Source: Lewinellaceae bacterium (GTDB lineage Bacteria > Bacteroidota > Bacteroidia > Chitinophagales > Saprospiraceae). Taken from it: a stretch of DNA of 64,000 nt. Below the pieces are notes generated by a model, which was given only the letters and a program-made list of their open reading frames with translations, had not been told where the DNA came from and searched no databases. Where the stretch lies: positions 62,001-126,000 of the forward strand of contig JADJFA010000006.1 of NCBI GenBank assembly GCA_016708875.1, in the 5' to 3' direction. Positions 55,579 to 64,000 of the stretch are shown one piece after another. A program made the translations under genes and the position numbers. Every line of letters starts with the position of its first letter. Positions within the stretch are counted from its first letter, which is position 1.

Positions 55579-56064
55579 ATGCGATCTTTTCTACTGCTCT
55601 TTTTCTGCCTCGCCAGCTTCTCAGCTTTTGGACAAAAAATGCTCCTGCTCGAGCGCGTCAACCGCGCTAAAACCACTAAATTCTATACTGGAGATGTGCT
55701 CCGTTTCCGCCTTGTGGGTGAAGAAGATTACTGGTACCAACGTACGATTACGGACATCTTGCCCGAATCAAACACTTTGCTGCTGGACAATTTCGCGGTG
55801 AAACTCCCTGAAATTCAAACCATTAAAATGCACAGAAAACGCATCTGGCGGATCGCAGGGGGTGCTGCATTCTCGCTGGGTGCCACGCTTGCATTGGCAA
55901 CCACTATTGGTCGTTTTGGGTACCAGGACAAGGGAGTGGACGCGCCAAAACTCTATAGCATTGCTGCTGCATCGTTCGGGGCAGGTTGGTTTTTGAGTAC
56001 GCCCAGAAAATTAAAATTGGGTAAAAAGCATCGCTTGCGGATTGTGGAGGTGAAGTTTCAATAA
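55579..56064 (+). CDS. Secreted or membrane protein of unknown function next to the array
   Basis: 161 residues. The signal peptide is MRSFLLLFFCLASFSAFGQ. A short beta-rich part with FYTGDVLRFRLVGEEDYWYQRTI-type text follows, then a basic stretch HRKRIWR and one hydrophobic hairpin (GGAAFSLGATLALATTIG ... LYSIAAASFGAGWFL). It ends in a basic tail. I do not recognise a family. It is divergent from CHAT3 with a 153-bp shared upstream region, so co-regulation with the caspase/CHAT array is possible but unproven. Its stop lies in a terminator-like palindrome. Confidence 0.65.
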   Translation: MRSFLLLFFCLASFSAFGQKMLLLERVNRAKTTKFYTGDVLRFRLVGEEDYWYQRTITDILPESNTLLLDNFAVKLPEIQTIKMHRKRIWRIAGGAAFSLGATLALATTIGRFGYQDKGVDAPKLYSIAAASFGAGWFLSTPRKLKLGKKHRLRIVEVKFQ

Positions 56065-56134
56065 CAAGACCAAGAACCAAGATCTCGGAGGTTTTCAAAA
56101 ACCTCCGAGGTCTTGGCCTTGTTATTGAAACCTC
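56051..56134. terminator. Palindrome between convergent genes (GACCTCGGAGGTTTT core, copy 3)
   Basis: The core is as in copies 1 and 2. The outer arms (GAAGTTTCAATAAC and complement) are site-specific. One arm is the last codons of the 161-aa gene. The left arm has a 7-base insertion. It separates convergent genes and can act on both strands. Confidence 0.7.
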
Positions 56135-58639
56135 ACTCACTCACCACCACCTTCTCCCGCAGCACTGTATGTCCAAGTCCGTTTACCGCTTGCAACATAT
56201 AAAGGCCCATGGGTAGCGCAGCCACATCCAGCACCAATTCGTTAAGTGGTTGACGGGCGATCTTTTTGCTTAAAACGCAGTGCCCCACCGCATCAAACAG
56301 CTCGATTTTCCCATCAAAAACCTCAGACGACTCGGATTTGAACATCAAAACATTCCGGGCCGGGTTTGGGAAAACGCGGGCATTAAGCATTTCGGAAGCG
56401 GGGTCATCTGTCCCTACTACTGTTTCCAGGTTCACCGAATAAACGCCACGTCCATGCGTGCCCGCGTAGAGTTTACGCGTGGCTTGACGGATTTTCAGAT
56501 CTAAAACGTACACGGCGGGCATTCCCATCCCGTAGGGTTTCCAGTCAATCTGGTCGGCATCTGTATAGAATACACCGATGTCGGTGCCCACGATCAGGTA
56601 ATTGGTAATGGAATCGTAGAGAATGCAATTGGCTGGCACGTTGGGAAGGTTGCCAGAAATGTTTTGGGCGGTGAGCCAGCCATTAGTGGTCGCGAACACT
56701 TTTTACCAGAGGCGTAGCCGCCTTTCGTGACCCACATCCGATCTGTATTGCTTGGGTGGATAAAAATCCGAGTGATATCTTCGGTGGTGGACACGAGCCT
56801 GCTCGTCCAGTTTTGGCCGCCATTGATGGTTTTGTACACCCGGTTGGCCCGCGTTGCGACAATGAAATTGGTATCGCTGGGCGACATGGCCACATCGCGC
56901 AGATCATTGTCAACGCCTCCTGTAAGGTTGTTGCTGATCTTGTGAAAAGTGTCACCCCGGTCATAAGAACGGAACACATCTTCAAATGCTACAATAAAGG
57001 TTTTCGGGTTTTGTGGGTTGAGTATGAAAGGCGTTACCCAATCTCCGGAAGGTTCTCCAGGAATGTTGTTGGCAATGTTTACATCCGTGAGATAGCCATT
57101 GGTGGAACGGTAAATGTCGTTGCCGCCATAGTATTCTGTATAAATGATATTGTTGTTGGTGGGGTCAATGATTTGGCACATCGCATCGCCACCGTTGGTG
57201 TGTACCCACCCAAAAGAACGCAACCAGCCACCGTTGTCCTGCGAGCCTGCTGCAATTTTGAGTATCCCGCTTTCGCTCACTGCAATGCGATAGAATTGCG
57301 CAATTGCAAGCCCGTCCGACAGGTCGGTCCACGTTTGGGTTTCTTCATTGTAGCGGTAAATGCCGCCGTCGTTGCAGTACCAGAGTTCGCGGGGGTTGTG
57401 CGGGCTGTGCACCAGGTCGTGCGCATCGGCATGGACTTCGGCGTGGACACCGTCGTTGTACCAGTGGGTAATTTTTTCCCAGGTAGCGCCCTGATCGGTG
57501 GAGCGGCTCATGGATACTCCAGCGAGATAGACGATGTTCGAGTCCGAAGCAGAAAAGTTGAAAACGCCCCAATCGTCTTCTGGCGCGGCATTGTCTGTGT
57601 AGCTAAGTCCGCCATCTTTGGAGAGCAAAAACCGTTTTCCGTTGGAAAAGTGAACCCCCAGCCAATCGGCCATCACTGGGCTAACGGCCAAACGAAGATC
57701 GTTGTTAGAGGTTTGAAAACTTGAAACTTGGGTCCATGTCTCCCCAAAATCCGTGCTTTTTACCACCTGACTTGTTCCCCAATAATCGTGGTGCGCTGCG
57801 TACAGCGTGGAATCGCCGCCGGGACGAAATTTGATGTCGGTGTATTCGCCCGTGCGGAGTATGGTCCAGGTATCGCCACCATCCACGGTACGGCGGATGC
57901 CGCGATTGCTGGCGGCAAAAATTACTTGCGGGTTGTTGGGCGACATGATCATGTTGTAGATCACATTTTCTTCAGACAGTTCCCAGTCCAGCCCGGTGGG
58001 CGACCATGTATAGCCGCCGTCGGTGCTTCGGTACACGCCAAGGTTCCAGTTCCACCAACCACCTTTATCGCCAAGCGAGATATACATGATATCCGGCTGC
58101 TGATGGTCAATAAGGATGACGCTCACAGGCAGGTAAGGAAGCCCGTCGCCAAGGGGCGTCCAGTGCTGTCCTCCGTCCGATGTTTTCCACAGGCCGCCGT
58201 CGGGGGTACCTACGAAAAAAACATTTGGGTCGGTGGGGTGAAATGCTATGTGTTTGGTGCGGCCCATACCCCAATAACCGCCATTGGGATTTTTGGAGGG
58301 GCCTTCGTTTAACCAGGTTGGTTGATCATCGCGGTTTTGCGCGGCGGCGACAAAATGCTTTTGATAATCAAGCCATTGGGCCCGCATATTCGGAAAAGAG
58401 CCATCGGGTTGCACACGATCGCGCCACCACCATTTCCAGCGCTGGTATTTTACAAAGGAGTTGTCCCAACACTCGGTATCGTCCTGAGCATTGTACTCAT
58501 CAGCGAAGTAGGCATCGAGTTGTTGAACGATTTCATAGTAATTGCGAGATGTGATGGGCACATCCACTTGTGGGAGCGTTGTTTGGGCATTGCCAGTAAA
58601 GTAGCTGAAAACGCAAAGGGCAAGGATCACTTTTTTCAT
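56133..58639 (-). CDS. BNR/sortilin-like repeat protein with T9SS sorting domain, one frameshift
   Basis: About 835 residues from ATG 58639 (MKKVILALCVFSYFTGNAQ). After the signal peptide come many BNR/VPS10-type beta-propeller repeats with S-x-D-x-G-x-T-W signatures (TSDGGQHWTPLG, STDGGYTWSPTG, STDQGATWEKIT, TINGGQNWTSRL). At about 56697-56704 the text WVTKGGYASGKK must pass to another frame to give VFATTNGWLTAQN; one A is missing from an A-run. The C-terminus RVFPNPARNVLMF ... MGLYMLQAVNGLG is a type A sorting domain, so the protein is exported by the type IX system and placed on the surface or released. It may bind or degrade glycans or adhere (inference). Confidence 0.88.
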
Positions 58640-58990
58640 GAGAAAGGCAGCATTTTTATTGCGGACAAAAGTAGAAAATGACCCGACACATGGCTTGTAC
58701 AAATATCTCGTTGTGCTACTGGAAGCCAAGTTTACAGCCTTTTGCCAGCGGTCGGTCGAGCCAATCAAGGCAATCTTCGAGCTTTGCTATAATTGCGCTA
58801 GGTTTTGCCATACTTTTGCGGCCTTATTGGAAAAAACCACATAGCGCTTTTTAGCCCCCAATTTTAAACCACATAGTTCACATAGGGCACATAGTTTACA
58901 ATTCGTTGATTTTCAAAACTATTGTGCCCTATGTGAACTATGTGGTTTAAAACAAAAACGCTTTAACACTGTGTGGTAAAAACACTTGTA
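58640..58990. other. 351-bp divergent gap before yidC, with long hairpin
   Basis: At 58666-58673 (minus) there is TACTTTTG, a likely -7 box for the BNR gene. TACTTTTG also occurs on the plus strand at 58811-58818, possibly for yidC but 170 bp upstream. From 58862 to 58952 a hairpin with arms 58862-58897 and 58916-58952 (ACCACATAGTTCACATAGGG type) lies between this and the yidC ATG, so it would be in the yidC leader. No gene is seen. Confidence 0.55.
58666..58673 (-). promoter_or_regulatory. Likely -7 box for the BNR/T9SS gene
   Basis: TACTTTTG on the minus strand, 27 bp before the ATG at 58639. Matches TAnnTTTG; no TTG at the exact usual distance. Confidence 0.35.
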
Positions 58991-60904
58991 ATGGAAGAAA
59001 AACAGAGTCAACTGAGTACCTATATCGGCATGGGGCTGATATTCTTGTTGTTGTTTTTGTGGATGCAATACTCTGCCCCACCGAAGAAAACTCCCGAAGA
59101 ACTTCAAGCAGAGCAAACCGCCCAGCAATCTCAAAACCAGGCTGCGCCTCCAACCGCTCCTGCCGCGACGACCCCTTCACCCGCCGAAACTAAAGCTGAT
59201 GAGGGCAAGCCGGATTCGGCTCAAAACGGGATGATGGCCGCTAAATTTGGTGTATTTGCCTCCGCAGCCGTTGGCCAAGAGCAATTTGAAACTTTGGAGA
59301 ACGACCTAGTGCGCATCACTTTCACCAGCAAAGGCGGGCGTATCAAAGAGGTTTTTCTCAAGAAATTTGAAAAAGTACTTGTAGACACGGCAGGGAATGA
59401 CGTGAAAAGCGCGCTTCGTTTGCTCGAAGATGATCTTAATCGCTTCGAGTTCGAGTTGCCCGTGGGGGGCACGGCCAATGGGAAAGTACTTACAAGTGAC
59501 CTCTTTTTTACACCGACCAAAAACGGCAACATCATCACTTTTCGCGCCGATGCAGGCAATGGCCGCTATCTGGAGCAGAACTACACCCTTAGTCCCGACA
59601 ACTATCGCCTAGACTATCGCATAGCTGTGAATGGTCTCGAAAATGTGATGACTCAGAAGGAATTGCGCTTTTATTGGGAAAACCACCTCGATAAATTGGA
59701 GCGCAACCAGACTTACGAGCGCACCATGTCGTCGGTCTATTACAAAACCGCTGAGGAGGGCGTGGATTACTGTGATTGCCGTGAAGACGACATCAAAAGC
59801 CTCGGGGAAAAACCTGTGCTTTGGTTCTCACACTCCAACCAGTTTTTCAACACCAGCATTGTAGCGCAGGGATTTACATTCCGTGATTTCACGGGCGAGG
59901 TCAAGGTCTTCGGAGATGCTGATTCTAATTTGAAGATGTTGAAAAGCACGGCAATGGTGCCGTTCGAGCGTGGTTCGGCAAACATGGCGATCTACACAGG
60001 GCCAAACGAATTCAAGCGACTGGAGGAATTTGGCGTCTCGCTTCAGGACATCATACCCTTTGGCGCGAGTATTTTCGGCGCCATCAATCGCTGGATCATC
60101 CACCCGATGATGGATTTCCTCGCGCGGTTTATTGGAAACCAGGGCATCGTCATCTTGATGCTTACCTTGTTGGTGAAACTTCTGGTGTACCCGCTCACCT
60201 ACCGCATGGTACTCAGCCAATCCAAAATGGCTGCCCTAAAGCCGCGCCTTGAAGAACTCAAGAAGAAACTTGGCGATGACCAGCAGGCCATGAGTGTAGA
60301 AACGATGAAGATGTACAGTGAGTATGGCGTGAACCCGCTAGGCGGTTGTCTGCCCATCTTTCTGCAAATGCCAATCTGGTTTGCATTGTATCGCTTTTTC
60401 CCGGCCAGTATCGAGTTCCGGCAAGAGAGTTTCCTTTGGGCCACCGACCTGTCAAGTTACGACAGCATCATGCACCTGCCCTTCGATCTGCCATTTGGAG
60501 CAGGCGCACACATCAGCCTGTTCACACTTATCTGGGTGGTTACTACTCTTTGGTACACCTGGTATTCGATGAAGCAAATGGACGCCTCTTCGATGCAAAA
60601 CGACCAGATGAAAGTGATGAAATACATGCAGTACACCATGCCGGTGTTCTTCATGTTCTTCTTCAACAGCTTCGCGTCGGGCCTTACGCTTTACCTCTGT
60701 TTCAGCAATATCCTGAACATCGGACAGACACTGGTGACCAAGGAATTCCTGATTGATAAGGAAAAAATCAAGGCCCAACTTGAAATCAACAAGGCAAAGC
60801 CCAAAAAGACAAGCGGTTTCCGGGCCAGGCTCGATCAAGCCATGAAAGAGCAGCAGCGGATACAAGAAGAGAAAGCCAAACAGGGCACGAAAAAGAAGAA
60901 GTGA
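58991..60904 (+). CDS. yidC: Membrane protein insertase YidC
   Basis: 637 residues from ATG 58991 (MEEKQSQLSTYIGMGLIF). YidC inserts and folds inner-membrane proteins with or without SecYEG. It has an N-terminal membrane segment, then a Pro/Ala/Gln-rich linker. A periplasmic beta-super-sandwich domain (about residues 85-360) is followed by the conserved five-segment core (RWIIHPMMDFLARFIGNQG, YPLTYRMVLSQSKMAALKP, EYGVNPLGGCLPIFLQMPIW, MKYMQYTMPVFFMFFFNSFASGL). It ends in a Lys-rich tail. The gene has a hairpin on both sides and appears to be expressed alone. Confidence 0.96.
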   Translation: MEEKQSQLSTYIGMGLIFLLLFLWMQYSAPPKKTPEELQAEQTAQQSQNQAAPPTAPAATTPSPAETKADEGKPDSAQNGMMAAKFGVFASAAVGQEQFETLENDLVRITFTSKGGRIKEVFLKKFEKVLVDTAGNDVKSALRLLEDDLNRFEFELPVGGTANGKVLTSDLFFTPTKNGNIITFRADAGNGRYLEQNYTLSPDNYRLDYRIAVNGLENVMTQKELRFYWENHLDKLERNQTYERTMSSVYYKTAEEGVDYCDCREDDIKSLGEKPVLWFSHSNQFFNTSIVAQGFTFRDFTGEVKVFGDADSNLKMLKSTAMVPFERGSANMAIYTGPNEFKRLEEFGVSLQDIIPFGASIFGAINRWIIHPMMDFLARFIGNQGIVILMLTLLVKLLVYPLTYRMVLSQSKMAALKPRLEELKKKLGDDQQAMSVETMKMYSEYGVNPLGGCLPIFLQMPIWFALYRFFPASIEFRQESFLWATDLSSYDSIMHLPFDLPFGAGAHISLFTLIWVVTTLWYTWYSMKQMDASSMQNDQMKVMKYMQYTMPVFFMFFFNSFASGLTLYLCFSNILNIGQTLVTKEFLIDKEKIKAQLEINKAKPKKTSGFRARLDQAMKEQQRIQEEKAKQGTKKKK

Positions 60905-60924
60905 TCTGAGTTGGATAGAGGCTT

Positions 60925-61007
60925 AAAAATCCGTGTCTCATCCGTGTCATCCGTGTTCTACTTCGAGTAGAGGGCACACGGATGACGCGGATGAGGCACG
61001 GATTTTT
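60925..61007. terminator. Hairpin of ATCCGTG type between yidC and the DUF4846 gene
   Basis: Arms 60925-60957 and 60975-61007 pair over 33 bases with a few mismatches. They contain ATCCGTGTC and TCATCCGTGT units, as at 20083-20180. It lies between convergent genes, with A-runs on one side and T-runs on the other, so it can end transcription from both. Confidence 0.7.
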
Positions 61008-61018
61008 TTATGTTTTTT

Positions 61019-61867
61019 TTAGAAGCCTTTCAATTCGGTTCTAAGAAACCCCCACTCCGGCGTATTCAATCTTTCTCCAAAAGAAGTTGAATACCAGGGA
61101 CTTAATGCCGCATCATTCGGATTTTTTAAAATCTGGATTTCTTGTGCAGGCATGTAACTCTGTGCCAGGAGAAAGACCTTTTCCCCTCCAGAATTTTCCG
61201 CCATATCCACCACGATAACCGCGTGACCGGGCGAACCGCCACGAATAAAAACGTCGCCAATCTGGAGATCGGAAATTGTTTTTGAGCGCAATTCTTTTGA
61301 CAAAGAAAGTGTGCCGGCGTAGCTGAAAATCGTTTCCAGATACGCCCAAAAAGTCTTGTAGGAATCAGAATGAGCGGCGGAATCTACCCAATTGGCTTTA
61401 TTCTGCACGACCTGTACACGGCCTCCCTTTCGCCAGCGATCGTAGTCTACCTGGAATCCGTTGGTGAAGTGAAAACTGATTTTATCAAATTGCCGAGTAC
61501 GCCACAGATACTCTGCTCGAAGTCGGATAACCGCATCGGCACATTGGTGCAGGTCTTTTCGGCCAATGGGTAAATCCACCACGGCATCGTAAACGCCGAG
61601 GTTTTCTTTTTCCTCGCCATCAAAATAGCGGACTTTACTGCCAATTGGTTTGAGTGGCAATTGGCGCAGAAAATGCGCAAATGAACTAGAATCCACCGAT
61701 TTTCGAGCAAAACCTGGCGGCGGGGCAAAACGCTGAACCAATAGGCTGTCAGCTTTGCGTTCATTATTATTTCCTAAAGCCGAGCGCTGTACGGGGTCTT
61801 GGCCGTTGGAGCAAAACAAGCCGGCTATGAGCGAAAAGACAAGTAAGGGAAAGTGGATTTTTTTCAT
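61019..61867 (-). CDS. DUF4846 family secreted protein
   Basis: 282 residues. The N-terminal signal is MKKIHFPLLVFSLIAGLFCSNGQ; the Cys is not in a clean lipobox, so lipidation is uncertain. The mature protein matches DUF4846: SFAHFLRQLPLKPIGSKV, GVYDAVVDLPIG, LHQCADAVIRLRAEYLW, FHFTNGFQVDYDRWRKG and GSPGHAVIVVDMAEN. A conserved Cys (HQC) and a His (GHAVIV) resemble a papain-like hydrolase fold (inference). Function unknown. It is convergent with yidC. Confidence 0.85.
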   Translation of the reverse strand: MKKIHFPLLVFSLIAGLFCSNGQDPVQRSALGNNNERKADSLLVQRFAPPPGFARKSVDSSSFAHFLRQLPLKPIGSKVRYFDGEEKENLGVYDAVVDLPIGRKDLHQCADAVIRLRAEYLWRTRQFDKISFHFTNGFQVDYDRWRKGGRVQVVQNKANWVDSAAHSDSYKTFWAYLETIFSYAGTLSLSKELRSKTISDLQIGDVFIRGGSPGHAVIVVDMAENSGGEKVFLLAQSYMPAQEIQILKNPNDAALSPWYSTSFGERLNTPEWGFLRTELKGF

Positions 61868-61938
61868 CTGGGTTCAAACGTAGCAAGCCCCAAAAACGTG
61901 TGGAACTTGGATCATCCCGAATTTTGAGGTTTCTCTGA

Positions 61939-62090
61939 TTTTGATTGATTGACGATTGATGAGTACATGAGTGTTGATTTTTGATGGAATGGTGTGTTGA
62001 TAATGGCCGATGTGCTACCATCGTCAATATTTAGATCGTCCATTTACATCAAAAATCAACACTCATGTACTCGTCAATCGTCAATCAAAA
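61939..62090. repeat. Long inverted repeat between DUF4846 and ABC genes
   Basis: Arms 61939-61985 and 62047-62090 pair over about 44 bases with few differences (TTGATTGACGATTGATGAGT type). The spacer is about 60 bases. Related fragments (CATCAATCGTCAATCAAA) occur near 34427-34443, upstream of the cysteine desulfurase gene. It would act as a terminator after the ABC transporter. Confidence 0.65.
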
Positions 62091-62112
62091 CCAATTGGCT
62101 CAAAACCGGGAC

Positions 62113-63991
62113 TCATGTCTGTCCCTCAACATCCTCGCCTGTCATCTGCCTTTCAAACAACTCAGCGTAGTACCCGCCTCGCAGCAGCAATTCCTCATGT
62201 GTGCCCTCTTCGGCGACGCGGTGTTCGTCGAGCACAATGATCTTGTCAAACTGCAACATCTTATAAATACGGTGCGTAATAATTATGGCCGTTTTGTCGG
62301 CCAATGCGCCAGAGAGATAGCCAAGAATACGACTTTCAGTATTGGTATCCACCGCAGAAAGGCAATCGTCGAGCAACACCACATCCGGTTCTTTAGCAAA
62401 AGCACGGGCTATGCTCACGCGCTGTTTTTGTCCACCAGAAAGCGTCACACCGCGTTCGCCCACCATGGTTTGATAGCCTTCAGGCAACCCAACAATCTCC
62501 TCGTGCACAGAAGCGCTTTTGGCAAAATATTCCGCTGCTTCCCGGTCAATTCCGTCTTTACCAAAAGAAATATTGCCCAAGACCGTGTCAGAAAACAGGA
62601 AAACATCTTGCGGGACATAGCCAATTCGCTGGCGTAAATCTGCCAAATCATGCGCCCGAATGTCTTTCCCGTCAATTAAAATCCGGCCTGAATCCACGTC
62701 GTACATCCGCACCAACAAGTCAGCAATGGTCGTTTTCCCACTTCCTGTGCGCCCAACGATGGCCATTTTCTGACCAGGTAAAAGCTCGAATGAAACGTTT
62801 TCAAGGGCTTTGATTCCTGTATCAGGATAAGTAAAGGAAACGTTTTGGAATTGGATATGACCTTGCAACCCCACCCCCAACCCCTCCCCTTCAGGGAGGG
62901 GAGCCGCACTCGACAAAAGCACGGCACTGGCTCCCCTCCCTGAAGGGGAGGGGTTGGGGGTGGGGTGGGTGGGGTTAACAATACTAGGCTTTGTATCCAA
63001 AAACTCATTGATCCTCTTTTGCGAAGCGGCTGCTTGCTGCGTCAACGAAGCGATCCAACCAATGGCCGTCACAGGCCAGGTAAGCATATTGATGTATATG
63101 ACAAACTTCGCGATGTCGCCCGGATTGATTTTTCCTGCCACTACCTGCAAGCCACCTACATAGACAGTAATGATCGTGCTTGCTCCGATGAGCAAGGCCA
63201 TGAGCGGGAAAAAAAATGCATCAATTCGAATGAGTTCGAGCGATTTTTTGCGGTATTCTTCGCTTTGGGTGGCAAACCAGCGCCCCATCGCCCATTCCTG
63301 CACATAACTTTTCACAACGCGGATTCCACTGTAAACCTCTTGGGTAGTACTGGTAAGAGAGGCAAGTTGTTGCTGAATTTTTTCGCTCCGGCGGTTGATT
63401 AAAGTGCTCACCCAATAAATTGAAACACTTAAAAAAGGCAAGGGCAAAAGCGACCAAAGGGTCAGTTCAACGCTGACCTGAAGCATCGCGCTGATGGCGA
63501 GCACAAAAAGAAAAATCAAGTCAAGACCATATAAAATGGTGGGTCCCAGGAACATCCGCACCTTGGAAACATCTTCTGAAATACGCGACATGAGGTCGCC
63601 TGTGGAGTTTCGTTTGTAAAAAGCGAGGTCAAGTGACTGATAATGTGCATAAATCTCTTTGCGCATATCGTACTCTATCAGGCGGCTTACCACTATGATG
63701 GTTTGACGCATAAAAAACATCGCAACGCCCATCAGCAAAGCCAATACAATTACCCCGGCGCCAAACCAGGCAATATGTCCGCCCAATACCCCCATGGCTT
63801 CGGGATGTGCAGCTATTCCCCCCTGCGCTTTATAAGCAGCTACCTCCCGAACAACGGTGTTCAGGGCGTCGCCAATGACCTTCGGCTGCCAAACGGCGAA
63901 ATAGTTTTTGAGCAATACGAAAAGGATGCCCAGTAGAATCCGCCAGCGATATTTCCAGAAAAATTTGTTGAGATAGGAGAGGTGTTTTCAT
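62113..63991 (-). CDS. ABC exporter, fused membrane and ATPase domains (MsbA/LmrA-like)
   Basis: About 625 residues. Six membrane segments (residues 1-340), then the nucleotide-binding domain: Walker A GRTGSGKTT, Q-loop YVPQDVFLF, signature TLSGGQKQR, Walker B VVLLDDCLSAVD, H-loop IIITHR. It is a homodimeric exporter of lipid or drug type. The ATG at 63991 would give MK, then HLSYLNKFFWKYRWRILLG only if one A in the run AAAA is removed; as sequenced the frame is open from a TTG at 63915. Between the two domains lies a 37-bp-arm palindrome (62868-62966), translated as PTPNPSPSGRG ... PLPEGEGLGVG. Confidence 0.88.
62868..62966. repeat. Palindrome in the inter-domain linker of the ABC exporter
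   Basis: Arms about 62868-62904 and 62929-62966 pair over about 37 bases with one or two differences (C-rich, CCCCTCCCCTTCAGGGAGG). It adds about 33 codons to the linker between the membrane and ATPase domains. Very similar sequences are known as repeats in many bacterial genomes (established knowledge). Confidence 0.8.
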
Positions 63992-64000
63992 CAAAAAGGA

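Noticed and set aside
56756..57724. 322-codon plus-strand open frame
   Set aside because: Antisense to the BNR-repeat gene.
1..64000. tRNA, rRNA, insertion sequences and phage genes
   Set aside because: I looked through the gaps and gene products and found no tRNA-like cloverleaf, transposase, integrase or phage structural gene.

Overview
The window looks like chromosome of a Bacteroidota bacterium, most likely Saprospiria-like (lineage is inference). Supporting signs: a carboxypeptidase-like/TonB-dependent receptor paired with a DUF4249 lipoprotein, a T9SS C-terminal sorting domain on a large BNR-repeat protein, DUF4199 and DUF4846 genes, many Sec or lipoprotein signals of Bacteroidota type, TAnnTTTG-type -7 boxes, and few Shine-Dalgarno sequences.

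Layout. 0-4.7 kb: pheT-tmk-rny operon (minus), then an alpha/beta hydrolase whose nucleophile serine is replaced. 4.7-9.5 kb: two overlapping DUF4199 membrane genes, an M1 aminopeptidase lipoprotein and an unknown lipoprotein. 9.8-13 kb: a TMTC-like membrane glycosyltransferase with TPRs, a YigZ family gene and a GNAT gene. 13.5-25.6 kb: secreted M28 and S9 peptidases, an esterase, ilvE, a methyltransferase, an AlkC-like glycosylase, pyrD, an MFS transporter and an RsmI-like methyltransferase. 25.9-35.6 kb: an outer-membrane-like protein, an unknown secreted protein, a GT-C-like membrane protein, TonB receptor plus DUF4249, a phosphoglucosamine mutase, DinB and a cysteine desulfurase. 56-64 kb: BNR/T9SS protein, yidC, DUF4846 and an ABC exporter.

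The centrepiece is 35.7-55.4 kb, about 20 kb on one strand. Three TPR-CHAT genes are followed by four tandem caspase(C14)-TPR genes. All seven encode a Sec signal peptide and a readable His/Cys dyad, so this resembles an exported caspase/CHAT protease array. The four caspase genes are separated by exactly 11 bp and carry an EF-hand-like loop inside the caspase domain. The three CHAT genes share a conserved 5' leader. A neighbouring 161-aa secreted protein is divergent to the array.

A second theme is palindromic DNA. Several inverted-repeat families are scattered between genes. Members also sit in frame inside genes: the caspase linkers, the CHAT domains, the ABC exporter linker and the TMTC-like glycosyltransferase. 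Comparing the CHAT paralogues shows clean presence/absence of insertions, and one element is flanked by direct repeats of the gene's own 3' end.

Caution: apparent frameshifts occur in pheT, DUF4249, the cysteine desulfurase, six of the seven array genes, the BNR gene and the ABC gene. Many lie in homopolymers, so some may be sequencing errors. Caspase gene A and CHAT1 look genuinely degraded.
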